This document shows, piece after piece, positions 45,588 through 56,057 of a DNA stretch of 64,000 bases. The translations under genes were made by a program, and so were the position numbers. Below the pieces are notes generated by a model. The model saw only the letters and a list, made by a program, of their open reading frames with translations. It was not told the origin of the DNA and ran no database searches. Origin of the DNA: Cryptomeria japonica (Eukaryota; Streptophyta; Pinopsida; Cupressales; Cupressaceae). The stretch spans positions 156,505,454 through 156,569,453 of the forward strand of contig NC_081405.1 of the NCBI RefSeq assembly GCF_030272615.1, written 5' to 3'. The stretch's first letter is position 1. The number at the start of each line of letters is the position of its first letter.

Positions 45588-46789
45588 TCATTTTATCCTA
45601 AACAAGGATCTTCTTTGACTAGGTTCCTTCTTTACTGGTTCTTTGATCAAGACTCTTCTTATCATAAGGTTCTCTCCAACTTTGGAATCTAAGCTCACTT
45701 CTGATGTCTTCACATTTTCTGCATCCTCTTGGATATAACTCACTCTCCTTTCACCTCCTTGCGATGAAGAAGAATTCTTAGGACATCTATAGGTCGAGTG
45801 TCCAAGTTGATGACAGTTGTAGCACTTCATTGTGGAGAAATAGGACCCTCTTATTGATCCACTAGACCTTCCTCTACTAGAGTTGCTAGATCCCCTTCCT
45901 CTATAGCTTCTCTTGCTATTGGAATCCCCACTTTGTTCTACCAACTTGTATTCCCCTTGGGATCTTTGGTCTACACCTCTTCTACCATAACTACCTCTAT
46001 GACCTCTGCCATCTCTTCCCCTACCTCTGCCTCTATTACCTTGCTCTTGTTTCATTTTACTCTTCTTTTCCACCTTGAGTGCCAATTGATAGCACTTGTG
46101 GACCGTACTAGGACACAACAAGCTTAACTCTTTTTGGATATTCCACCGCAAACCATTCAAGTATCTAACAACCTTGATACTTTCATCTTCTACCACCTTG
46201 GATCTCAAACATAACTTCTAAAATTATTCAGTGTAGCTACTCACATCCAGTTCTCTTTGTCTCAAATTTTGTCTCCTCTTGTGTAATTGAATTTCATAGT
46301 CTTCAGGGATATAGGCTTCTCTCACCTTGGCTAGCATTCCTTTCCAAGTGGCAATTGGGTTCTTACCCTCCTTTTGTCTCTCCTCTTGTATGAACTTCCA
46401 CCAAGTCAAGGCTTCTCCTCTCTATCTAGTATTGGCTACCTTCACCTTTTGTGCTTCACTAATTCCATCATATTCAAAGTGATTCTCTAACCCTTCAATC
46501 CATTCACTAACCACTTCTGGTTCCATTTTTCCACAAAAAAGTGGCACACCTTCTAGGGACTTACCTCCTAAGGATTTCATGGCTCTAAGGAAAGGCTCTT
46601 TAGGCAAAATAGGATCTAGTTCAGGTGTGCCATCCTCCTCTACCACTTCTTTACCCTTTTCCTCATTGACTTTGATAGTCACCTTCTTGGTTTTGTCTTC
46701 TAATTCACCTAGTTTTCTCTCCAATCGTTGCAACTTTTCTCTTCCTCTTGGTGTTCTACCCTTTTGGCTAATTATGCATTAGTCATCAT
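45588..46789 (-). pseudogene. Chromovirus gag
   Basis: Possible start ATG at 46789, followed within five codons by TAA. The frame 46733-46422 has a coiled, charged start (MQRLERKLGELEDKTKK) and the gag domain entry (GKSLEGVPLFCGKMEPE, WIEGLENHF); a TAG (46422-46424) and further stops follow. The frame 46409-46224 continues (LTWWKFIQEE) and 46208-45588 has an RG-rich tract and the zinc knuckle CYNCHQLGHSTYRC (C-x2-C-x4-H-x4-C). RG-rich basic regions help RNA binding. Confidence 0.84.
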
Positions 46790-46856
46790 TGTGAAACTAT
46801 TTTCACCCACTGACTTAGTCTCTGACATCAACTAGTTCCTTCCCAAGTCTTATTGG

Positions 46857-46868
46857 GCTCTAATACCA
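46857..46868 (-). other. Primer-binding site of the chromovirus
   Basis: The minus strand reads TGGTATTAGAGC, the tRNA-Met primer sequence with one C-to-T change, three bases inside the LTR at 46872. Confidence 0.8.
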
Positions 46869-46871
46869 CTT

Positions 46872-48462
46872 TGATAGGGAGACTCTCACAAAGAAGTGCA
46901 ATTTGGCTCATACTCTAGGAATAGGTCTCATTGTGGGCTTCCTTGTTTTTCCTGTGCCCTTCCTTCCTTTCTTGATTCAACACCAACCCCCAAACTCCTT
47001 TGGAGAACTCTCTACCAGTGTGTTTGCTCCAGTTACTCAATCAAGGTTAGGATTCAAAGAAGTAAGTCTAGCCACCAACATGTCTAATTCTTTATCCTTC
47101 ACTTGCAAGGGACTAGGAGGAGTCTGAGATGGTTTTTTAACTCCTACCATGTGGTTTTAAAGTTTTCTTCCCTTCATCTCTCTATCACTTTCATAGTTTC
47201 CTATTTTCAAGGCCTAGTAGCCCTATGAGCCCCTTTTAGCCCTACCTTCATGGTTTTTACTTTTTTGTGCTAAAAAATTCCTAATGAACCCATAGAAGCT
47301 TTTGTGATCCAGATACCCATTTGGACACTCTTCAGGATTTAGGGGATGAGGTGGTATGATTTTTCTGTACAATCATGGCCCCCAAAATGGCTCTTTTGAA
47401 GGGTTTTAGGCTTGAGTTCTCTCACCAATGGGTTTTATAGGTCTCTACACCCTGTCCAACCTCTACACTCACATTGAGACTCTGCAAGACAACCATCTTC
47501 CTTGCCAATCACTTGGCTCAATTACATTTGATCACCCCTGCAAGAAATAGTAAAAATAGCAGTCATGTTCCCTAGTCGGGCTATGGCGGAGCTCGTGTAG
47601 GACATGATGGTAAAATGATCCCAAACAACTTCCAGGGTACAAAATGGAATATTTACACTATATACAAACTTAATTAATCTAATCCTAAAGGGCATAGAGA
47701 AACCACAAATGGAATTCAAGTTGGAGCTATTTTTAGGGCTTTAACCCGTTACTCAGGCCAAGAGTAGTGTAAACAAGAAATAATTTATTTACACGAACTA
47801 AACCTGCACAAAGAGTGAACACAAATACTTTCTAAGCACCAAAAAAACTCAGACTAAGCATCCATGAAGGTACAATATGGAAATCAATTCATCTGGTATG
47901 GACTACAATAAATAATTTTGCAAATTTATTGAAGAAATTAGGAAATTGGCTCAAGTTGCTATTCCAAATTCAATCTTTGGATCTTCTAACTCTTCTAATT
48001 TTTTTTGAGAGGCCTTATATACGCATAATCAACCAATACCAACCAACAATCGGTCCTCTAACTACCGATTTGAGCATTTTTCAAAAATTGCTCACATTGT
48101 TGCAAAATATTGTCAAGCAAACATGACAACTCTTCCTCCACAATGCATTTTTACAATTTTGGCATATCTTCATACTCTTGACCCACTAGGATGGTTTTCT
48201 AACATCAAATAAACATTTCCAAAATCCTTATGAGGCCTTACAAGGAGTTATACACAATTTTTCTATATGATGTCATTTTAAGCTTACAAAGGCACATAGG
48301 CCAAAACTAAGTAAACAAGCTAAGACTAAAGACAATCAAACTACATACAACCTCAAAAAACACTTTTGGACTCTTTAATAGTCCTTTATTCAATCATTGA
48401 GCCTATGAGAATCATCCACTCTAAAATTTGAAAGTTCATCAGGAAACCTAGGTGCTCCTGCA
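46872..48462 (-). repeat. 5' LTR of the chromovirus
   Basis: 1,591 bp, TGATAGGGAGAC...GGTGCTCCTGCA on the plus strand, matching 40600-42189 with scattered substitutions. Confidence 0.88.
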
Positions 48463-48709
48463 CCACCTCTTCACCTCAAAAGGAAACCCAGAGTGCTTCA
48501 TCTTGTCTCAATGCCACCCTCAATATGCCCACTTGATGGTTGAATCTTTGGAGAGAAGTCATACATGGATGGACATTGTCACTACAAGATTGCACCTACA
48601 CATAAAACCCAACAGTAACTATTCTTATGGAGAAAGTGCTAAATATATAAAAGAAAATTATAGAAAAATAGCATTTTTAAGAGCATAATTAATTTGAAAA
48701 ATTATGTGC
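48463..48709 (+). other. Flank with an unrecognised coding-like stretch
   Basis: A plus-strand open frame (48452-48688) includes CHPQYAHLMVESLERSHTW and runs out of the LTR; codon choice is unremarkable and I do not recognise it. The region ends in GCATTTTTAAGAGCATAATTAA, a spacer also found between the clathrin repeat copies. Confidence 0.4.
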
Positions 48710-49422
48710 TACAAGGATGCAATGGCAACTAGTTCTCAATCGGATGATTGTGAACTTGCAGAGGAATTGTTGGTATATTTTGTGGAACAGGTATAAAATT
48801 GGTAAAACACATAGTTGGTTGTTCTCTTTCACAGGCTAAAGTATATTTTGAATTTTCATTTTGGATTGGGGCATTGAAATGGGGCTTACTTTTGCATTTG
48901 GAATTGCAAGGAAACAAAGAATTCTTTTCTTCATGCTTGTTCATATACTATGACTTGATCAGACCAGATGTGGCTTTGAAACTTGCCTGGATGAATAATA
49001 TGATTGACTTTGTATTTCCATACCTACTTCAGGTTCTTGATATACTCTGATGATTCCTGTGAATATTTTAAGTTTATCTTTAATAAATATTTTAAATCTT
49101 CTGCAAAATTAAATAGCTAATATTCAAAAAAAATCTTTTTTAAAGTTCATTCGAGAATACACGACAAAAGTTGATGAGCTTGTTAAGGACAAGTTAGAGG
49201 TTTTCCAAGAAGAGAAATACAAGGAGAAAGAAGAGAAAGATCTTGTTGCTCAACAGGTATGCATTTTGCTTAATTGAGCCTCAAGGAGCACTTATTCTAC
49301 TCTATTGACGGTTTTTAAAAATTCAAATAAATATGTGTCTATTTTGTTTATAGAATATGTATTCTCAGCTTCTTCCCCTTGCTTTTTCAGCACCTCCAAT
49401 AGCATTTTACGAGCATAATTAA
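48710..49422 (+). pseudogene. Clathrin heavy chain 3' end, tandem copy 1
   Basis: Exon-like blocks in order: [24 protein letters not shown] (48710-48790, GT follows); a block with [21 protein letters not shown] and [11 protein letters not shown] (48910-49032); [18 protein letters not shown] ... EEKDLVAQQ (49146-49256, GT follows); and NMYSQLLPLAFSAPP (49354-49422), ending in TAA after a change of sequence from the expected Pro/Met/Gly-rich tail. This is the trimerisation-end region of clathrin heavy chain. The second acceptor site is one base off, which would break the frame. The natural C-terminus is missing. Confidence 0.9.
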
Positions 49423-49536
49423 GCAAATTATAGAAAAATAGCATTTTTAAGGAAATTATAGAAAAATAGCATTTTTAAGGAAATTATAGAAAAATAGCAT
49501 TTTTAAGGAAATTATAGAAAAATTATGTGCTAACAT

Positions 49537-50263
49537 ATTGCACTGTCTAAAAAGGGTAATCTTTACAAGGATGTAATGGAAACTAGTTCTCAATCGGGTG
49601 ATCGTGAAGTTGCAGAGGAATTGCTGGTGTATTTTGTGGAACAGGTATACAATTGGTAAAACATATAGTTGGTTGTTCTCTCTCATAGGCTAAAGTATAT
49701 TTTGAATTTTCATTTTGGATTAGGGCATTGAAATGGGGCTTACTTTTGCATTTGGAACTGTAGGGCAAGAAAGAATGCTTTGCTTCATGCTTGTTCATAT
49801 GCTATGACTTGATCAGACTAGATGTGGCTCTGGAACTTGCCTGGACGAATAATAAGATTGACCTTGTGTTTCCATACCTACTTCAGGTTCCTGATATACT
49901 CTGATGTTTCTGTGAATATTTTAAGTTTCTATTTAATAAACATTTTAAATCTTCTACAGAATTAAATAGCTAATATTCAAAAAAATTATTTTTCAAAGTT
50001 CGTTCGAGAATACACGACAAAAGTTGATGAGCTTGTTAAGGACAAGTTAGAGGTTGTCCAAGAAGAGAAATCCAAGGAGAAAGAAGAGAAAGATCTTGTT
50101 TCTCAATTGGTATGCATTTTTCTTAATTGAGCCTCAAGGAGCACTTGTTCTACTCTACCGACAGTTTTTAAAAATTAAAATATATATGTGCCTATTTTGT
50201 TTACAGAATATGTATGCTCAACTTCTTCCCCTTGCTTTTACAACACCTCCAATAGCATTTTAA
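49537..50263 (+). pseudogene. Clathrin heavy chain 3' end, tandem copy 2
   Basis: Starts further upstream than copy 1 ([14 protein letters not shown], 49537), then [19 protein letters not shown] (to 49644, GT), [19 protein letters not shown] (49764-49886, with TAG acceptor and GT donor), [20 protein letters not shown] ... EEKDLVSQL (49999-50109) and NMYAQLLPLAFTTPP ending in TAA at 50261-50263. All four exon blocks are open with sensible splice ends, so this is the best-preserved copy, but it too lacks the natural C-terminus. Confidence 0.9.
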
Positions 50264-50372
50264 GAGCATAATTAAGGAAATTATAGAAAATAGCATTTTT
50301 AAGAGCATAATTAAGGAAATTATAGAAAAATAGCATTTTTAAGGAAATTATTGGAAAATTATGTGCTAACAT

Positions 50373-50977
50373 ATTGCACTATCTAAAAAGGATAATCTTT
50401 ACAAGGATACAATGGAAACTAGTTCTCAATCGGGTGATCGTGAACTTGCAAAGGAATTGCTAGTATATTTTGTGGAATAGGTATACAATTGGTAAAATAT
50501 ATAGTTGGTTGTTATCTCTCACAGGCTAAAGTATATTTTGAATTTTCATTTTGGATTGGGGCATTGAAATGGGGCTTACTTTTGCATTTGGAATTGGAGG
50601 GCAAGAAAGATTGCTTTGCTTCATGCTTGTTCATATGTTATGACTTGATCAGACCAGATGTGGCTTTGGAACTTGCCTGGATGAATAATATGATTGAATT
50701 TATGTTTCCATACCTACATCAAGTTTTTGATATACTCTGATGATTCTATGAATATTTTAAGTTTCTCTTTAATAAACATTTTGAATCTTCTACAGAAATA
50801 AATATGTGCCTATTTTGTTTACAAAATATGTATGCTCAGCGTCTTCCCTTTGCTTTTCCACCACCTCCAATGCCTGGCATGGGAATGGGTATGGGAGGTT
50901 GCTTTCAGCCAGGTATGAGTGGAATGGGAATGCCTCCCATGCCAGCTTATGGTATGCCACCTATGGGTGGCTATTGA
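50373..50977 (+). pseudogene. Clathrin heavy chain 3' end, tandem copy 3 (true terminus)
   Basis: [29 protein letters not shown] and a TAG (50478-50480) where the CAG of copies 1 and 2 stands; [20 protein letters not shown] and [11 protein letters not shown] (50600-50722); the [10 protein letters not shown] exon is absent; then [20 protein letters not shown] ... [11 protein letters not shown] with the natural TGA (50975-50977). The acceptor before NMYAQ is AA instead of AG. The Pro/Gly/Met-rich end matches plant clathrin heavy chains, so this copy holds the original gene terminus. Confidence 0.92.
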
Positions 50978-51057
50978 TGGGATTGAAGAACTTAACGTGG
51001 GACACAATTCTTCAATCATACATGGTTTTTTGAGGCTGGTCTTCAAGTGGAAAGATT

Positions 51058-51302
51058 AGATTGTCAAATTGTTTTTATTGTCATTTGGTTGGTTGATACA
51101 AAATAATGAATCTTTAGTATTATCGTATTGGTCAATCGGTTCAAATATTTCCATCCACCAAGCATCCGACACCTGAACCGTTGCATGCTTAGATTGTCAA
51201 ATTGTTTTTATTGTCATTTGGTTGGTTGATACAGAATAATAAATCTTTAGTATTATCATATTGGTCAATAAGTGCAAATCTTTCCATCCACCAAGCATCC
51301 AG
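51058..51302 (+). repeat. Tandem duplication of a 133-bp unit in the clathrin 3' flank
   Basis: AGATTGTCAAATTGTTTTTA starts at 51058 and again at 51191, each followed by TTGGTTGGTTGATACA and CCATCCACCAAGCATCC. It lies just after the clathrin stop codon, so it is probably in the former 3' untranslated region. Confidence 0.85.
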
Positions 51303-51756
51303 TGAGGATGGTGTATGTCTAACAATATTCTCGTCGGATAAGTAGTGTGGAAGCCATTGGAATTCTGATGCCCACCCAATTTATTCCAACAACCAAACCA
51401 TCACACATACAACATATTTGTCAGTACGGATGTCCTAGTTGTTGTTGGACATCATCAAAAGTCTGACGCACCCCCACAAAACATCCGATGACATTCTCGT
51501 CAGATGGGTGGTCATGTTCACTATCAAAACATTACCTAGAAGCCGTTGGAATTCTGATGACTTATCAAGTTTTACCAATGTCTAAACATAGTCATGATCA
51601 TCGTTAGAAGATTATTTGATGATATCAGAATTCCGATGGTCTTGAGCACTGTCAGAATGTTTGATTACAAGTTTTTGATCGCATTGCTCATCGGAAGTCT
51701 GACGAATCATAGTCAGAATTCTAATGAACTGCCATCCGAATTGAGCCCCAAATGTA
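51303..51756. other. Unassigned sequence with repeated GGAATTCTGATG words
   Basis: GGAATTCTGATG and its complement-like CATCGGAATTC variants occur at about 51357, 51548, 51632 and 51706. The stretch replaces the 3' end and LTR expected for the adjoining Copia element, so it may belong to another repeat family. Confidence 0.45.
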
Positions 51757-52417
51757 CTAGTGCCTCATTTTCTTCCACCTTCTCCTTCAAAAAGTTATAC
51801 TTGATAGATATGTGCTTTGTCTTAGAGTGAAATATCTGATTCTTTGATATTTCTATAGCGGCAGAGTTATCACAATGAATAACTACCAGTCCAATGCGAT
51901 GCACTTTGATTTCCTTCAACATTTGTTTCATCCATAGAACTTGTGTACAATTAGTAGCAGCAGAAACATAGTCATCTTCGACAATCGATAAATAAGTACA
52001 TGATTGTTTCTTGTTGATCCATGAAACCAACTTCTTTCCAAGAAAGAAAGTTCCACTAGAAGTACTTTTCTGGTCATCAACATCAACTACCCAATCTGCA
52101 TCTGTATATGCACATAAAGTAAATTCATCATCCTTAGGGTACCACAAACCATATTCAGATGTACCTTGCAAGTATCTAAAAATTATTTTCACCACACTCT
52201 CATGATTTTCTCTAGGATCACTCTGATATCTTGATGCAATGCAAACAACATTCATTATATCCTGCCTAGTTTGAGTCAAATATAGCAGACCTCCAATCAT
52301 AGACTTGTATCTTGTAGGATTTATCGGTGTAGAAACATCTTTCTTTGTCAATTTTTCACTTGTAACCATAGGAGTACTTACCGGTTTAGAGTCTACCATA
52401 CCAAATTTCTTCAACAA
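51757..52417 (-). pseudogene. Copia RNase H (minus strand), 3'-truncated
   Basis: Open frame with KPVSTPMVTSEKLTKKD and the GGLLYLTQTRQDIM block (end of RT), then TLCAYTDADWVVD (catalytic D), KSTSSGTFFLGKKLVSW, VEDDYVSAATNCTQ where the expected E of the E-YVA motif is D, and HCDNSAAIEISKN (D). After KTKHISIKYNFLKEKVEE the match stops; the usual FTKPLP tail is missing, so the element is truncated here. Confidence 0.83.
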
Positions 52418-53280
52418 TTCCCTAGCATACTTAGTTTGACAGATAAAAATACCTTTATCAGTCTAAGTAATCTGCAAACCTAAGACAAATTTCATTTCCC
52501 CAATCATAGACATTTCAAATTCTTTCTCCATATTTTTAGAAAATTCCATGCACAACTTATCTTCACCTCCAAAAATAATGTCATCAACAAAAACTTCAAT
52601 AATTAGTATATCGACATCAGTGAATTTATAATATAGATACTGTCAGCATTACCTTTAGTGAAACCAAGATTCAAAATATATTTGTCTAACCTTGCATACC
52701 AAGATCTAGGTGTCTGTTTGAATCCATATAAAGCTTTCCTTAAACTGCAAACCATGTTTTTATCATCTGAAAGTGAAAAAACATTAGGTTTCTCAATATA
52801 AACTTCCTCATCAAGATCCCCATTCAAAAAGGCACACTTAACAACCATCTGATAAACCTTGTAGTATTTATGTGCAACATAGACAAGAAATAATCTTACA
52901 GCTTCAATCCTAGCTATAAGTGCAAAAGTTTCACCATAATCAATTCCTTCCTTATGAGAATATCCTCTACAAACCAATCTAGCTTTATTCCTTACAACCT
53001 GTCCATCTTCATTTAACTTATTCCTAGAAACCCATTTAGTTTCAATAACATTCTTATTTTTAGGCCAGGGAACTAAAGTCCATGTGTTATTCATCTCTAT
53101 CTGATCTAATTCTTCTTCCATAGCTTTCATCCAACTTTCATCTTTACATGCTTCAATTACTGATATCGATTCAACTTGAGAAATTAAACATACCTCATTA
53201 GTTGCTAGTCTCCTTCTTCTCATCACTCCATTGTTCTTATCCCCAATGATCTGATCTTCTGAATGATTCAATCTCACATA
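52418..53280 (-). pseudogene. Copia reverse transcriptase (minus strand)
   Basis: Frame 53277-52603 has [58 protein letters not shown] (the usual D of QMDVK is V here), YGFKQTPRSWYARLDK; a shift follows and the next frame carries VFVDDIIFGG (about 52565-52595) with both aspartates. One stop near 52470. The lost aspartate in the QMD motif would inactivate the enzyme. Confidence 0.85.
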
Positions 53281-53489
53281 CCTAGGAGTCTTCTGATTCT
53301 CTTTTCCTCTTCCCGGTTCTTCAGTTACTGTTGAATTTTTGGATATTGTTGAAGTAACTGGTTCAACATTCTATTTTAGTAAAAGTGTTACCGATTCAGT
53401 TATGATCATTTCCACTGCCAGTTCGTTCTCATAAACTCTTATTTGACTTCTATTATGCCCATCCATCTTGACATTAGCACTCTCCACAA

Positions 53490-54406
53490 TTATCTGCAAT
53501 CTCTTGTTATAACATCTATATGCTTTGCTTTCATTAGAATAACCAAGAAATATTCCTTCATCACATCTAGGATCAAATTTTCCAATGACATCATCTCTCC
53601 TGATATAACATTTACTACCAAGATTCTGAAATACTTAACTGTAGGTGTATTTCCAAACCATAATTCATAAGATGTCTTACTGGTTTCTCCTTTGATATGT
53701 ACTCTATTGAATGTATAGATTGTTGTGCTCACTGCTTCTCTCCAGTAGATATGAGATAGATTAGCTTCCATCATCATTGTTCTAGCAGCATCCAAGATAG
53801 TTTTTTCTTCCTTTCCACAACTCTATTCCACCGAGGTGTCCGGAGAGTAGAAAATTGTCTCCTTATGCCATGCTTCTCACAAAAGTTGTTAAACTCATCG
53901 GATGTAAATTATCCACCATGATCTGACCTTAAAAATTTAATCTTCAATCCTATCTCTATCTCAACTTTAGCTTTAAAGATTTTAAACTTTTCAAAAGCCT
54001 CAAATTTCTCCCTTAGAAAAGTAACCCACATCATTCTAGAATAATCATCAATGATTAGCATAAAATATCTATCACCTTGAAAACTTTCAACTTTAGCAGG
54101 GCCACACAAATTAGTATGAATAAGATCAAGAACACCATAAGATTTGTCTTGTATACTCTTAAAAGAGGTTTTGACCTATTTTCCTATTTGACATTCTTTA
54201 CATACCAGATTATAGGGCTTCACAATCTTAGGTATATCTCTAACTGCCTTAGTTGAACTGATCTTTACCATGCAATCAAAATTAACATGATATAGCATTT
54301 TATTCCATAGCCAACTCTCATCAATTTGTGCAATCAAACATGTCTTCTCACTAGAATTCAAATGAAATATATTAGCTTTTGTCTGAGTACCGGTTGCAAT
54401 CTCCAA
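53490..54406 (-). pseudogene. Copia integrase (minus strand)
   Basis: Frame 54406-54176: ANIFHLNSSEKTCLIAQID, LYHVNFDCMVKIS and CKECQIGK (zinc-binding H/C). After a stop, 54109-53909: GDRYFMLIIDDYSRMMWVTF and LRSDHGG (second catalytic D). After shifts, 53795-53490: MDAARTMMMEANLSHIYWREAV and YELWFGNTP. The NGVVERKNRT segment with the catalytic E lies in the broken piece between 53796 and 53908. Confidence 0.84.
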
Positions 54407-54445
54407 ACTAGATTTGTTAATGATTTTTCATTTTCCATCCTTGAA

Positions 54446-54778
54446 CTATAATTGAAATCCCTTATCCACCAATTGTCCTACACTCAAAATATTATGCCTT
54501 AATCCTTCAACATAATAAAAATTATTAGAATTGTGCTTACCATCCAATGGTATATTTCCTTTTCCTTTGATCATACATGCTTTGTCATCTCCAAATCTAA
54601 CCAGACCGCCATCAAATTCTTGCAAAGATAGAAAATTCCTTTTATCTCCAGTCATATGATATGAACATCCACTGTCAATTACCCATTCATCCTTATCTTC
54701 AATTTTAGAAGCAAGTGCCTTCTCTTCAAATACATTCTGTTCCAATGTGAGAACATATTCCTTGATAGCCAGGAACAC
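54446..54778 (-). pseudogene. Copia protease (minus strand)
   Basis: A 110-codon open frame with DEWVIDSGCSYHMTGDKRNF (intact D-S-G), GGLVRFGDDKACMIKGKGNI and a YVEGLRHNILSVGQLVDKGF end. This domain is uninterrupted, unlike its relative at 12436-12711. Confidence 0.86.
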
Positions 54779-55145
54779 CTATTCCTTCCCATTGATGGAA
54801 CCACTAGCAGAGTCTTGTGTCGGTTCATCATCAGAATCAGTAACACCTTCCTCATCTGCTATGTAGCATGATTTATCTATATTTTTCCTATACTTATACT
54901 TGTTCTGATATCCAAGGTTAGGCTTAAAAGATCTATCTCTCTCTTCAAATCTTGAATTTCTTTCAAGACATCTAGATGCAAAATGGACCTATCTTATTAC
55001 ATACAAAACATTTAAAAGGTGCTTTTCCTTCATACTTACTTCCTATCGTTCCTTTAGGTACTCTTTTAACAAATAAGGCTTCAATTTTCTCAAATTCATC
55101 ATGTTCTCTCTTCATATCATCCAATTCCTTTGCATACAAATCTTT

Positions 55146-55815
55146 CTAATCTTGCTTTTCGGTTGATGATGTAGATGCATGAAAAGCAGGTTCAGACTTC
55201 ATAGCTCCAGAAGGTCCAAATTCTTCAAGCTCAAAAGTAGATAGTTTCCCAACCAAGGTATCTCTATTGACAAAAGTATTAGCCATTGTTCTCAATTCAT
55301 TAATTGCAGTAGTCTTCATCTTGTAAGATGGTGGTAAAGCTCTCAGAACTTTAGAAACTATTTCATCTTCACTCAGAGTTCCACCACAACATTGAATTCC
55401 CATAACAATCTCATTTACCCTTTCCATGAATGCAGTAATCCTTTCATCTTCTTCTATCTTCAAGTTTTCATGTCTCACTTGGTAACCATCACGTTTAGAA
55501 ATCTTTACAGTAGGGCCACCTTCATTAAGAGTCTCCAACTTGTCCAGTATATCCTTTGTAGATAATTTGTCAGTTAATCCCATTATTTGCTGACCAGAAA
55601 GTGTAGACAAAAGGTCTTCTCTTTCTATACAATCATTCTCAAGCTCCTTATCCAAGTTTGTTGGAGGAGGGTTGCCAGATGCCAGATTATAAGGAGTACA
55701 CCATTCTCTATGATTTCCCAAAATTCCTTACCAAGACATATCAGATGAGTCTCCATTTGAATGTTCCATACTTTGTAATTCATTCCATCAAGTCTAGGAA
55801 TATCTTTCTAAAAGA
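55146..55815 (-). pseudogene. Copia gag (minus strand)
   Basis: Upstream of 55721 the minus strand reads a gag start region (about 55810-55725) with IPRLDGMNYKVWNIQMETH, in another frame from the main one. The 191-codon frame 55721-55146 holds the UBN2-like domain (LSTLSGQQIMGL, LKIEEDERITAFMERVNEI, IVSKVLRALPPSYKM). The zinc-knuckle part further left (about 54900-55140) is broken. Confidence 0.8.
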
Positions 55816-55901
55816 TAGCAACATATTAACTAGATGAGCTTTAACTGTTAGTTACCATAGGATTTTCCTCAAGTGGTTAATCTTTTGCAGAGAGGGACAG
55901 A

Positions 55902-55913
55902 GCTTTGATACCA
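55902..55913 (-). other. Primer-binding site of the minus-strand Copia
   Basis: The minus strand reads TGGTATCAAAGC, the tRNA-Met primer site with one change, next to the LTR. Confidence 0.8.
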
Positions 55914-55915
55914 AT

Positions 55916-56057
55916 AATTAGACAATTCAAATAACTAGAAGACAACTGAGAGGGGGGGTGAATTAGTTGTCACCATATTACCAGAACCTTAAGCAATTAA
56001 AAATTTAATACCGAAACCTAAAAGATCAATACCGAAATGCATAAACCAGTTACCAAA
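55916..56057 (-). repeat. U5 part of the Copia 5' LTR, cut by insertion
   Basis: Holds the LTR end next to the primer site, including the C-rich hairpin (55941-55949 with 55963-55971; one G-T pair) and GAGAGGGGGGGTGAA loop. It stops at 56057 with CCAAA, where the gag-protease element was inserted; the LTR continues at 63871. The terminal TG/CA is not clean. Confidence 0.8.

Larger units (their letters stand above)
40600..48462 (-). mobile_element. Ty3/gypsy chromovirus, minus strand
   Basis: Two 1.59 kb direct repeats (40600-42189, 46872-48462) bound a minus-strand coding region in the order gag, protease, RT, RNase H, integrase, chromodomain, which defines a chromovirus. A primer site lies next to the right-hand LTR. 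The clathrin pseudogene lies on both sides. Flanks CATCC (40595-40599) and CCACC (48463-48467) do not give a clean 5-bp duplication. All domains are broken by stops or shifts. Confidence 0.88.

Noticed and set aside
40595..48467. Target-site duplication for the chromovirus
   Set aside because: CATCC and CCACC differ at two of five bases, so I do not claim a duplication.
48729..49798. Minus-strand frames opposite the clathrin copies
   Set aside because: Repeated only because the clathrin unit is tandemly duplicated; the plus strand explains the sequence.
38897..50977. Functional clathrin heavy chain gene
   Set aside because: In-frame TGA and TAG, lost splice sites, a missing internal segment and tandem 3' copies rule out a normal product.
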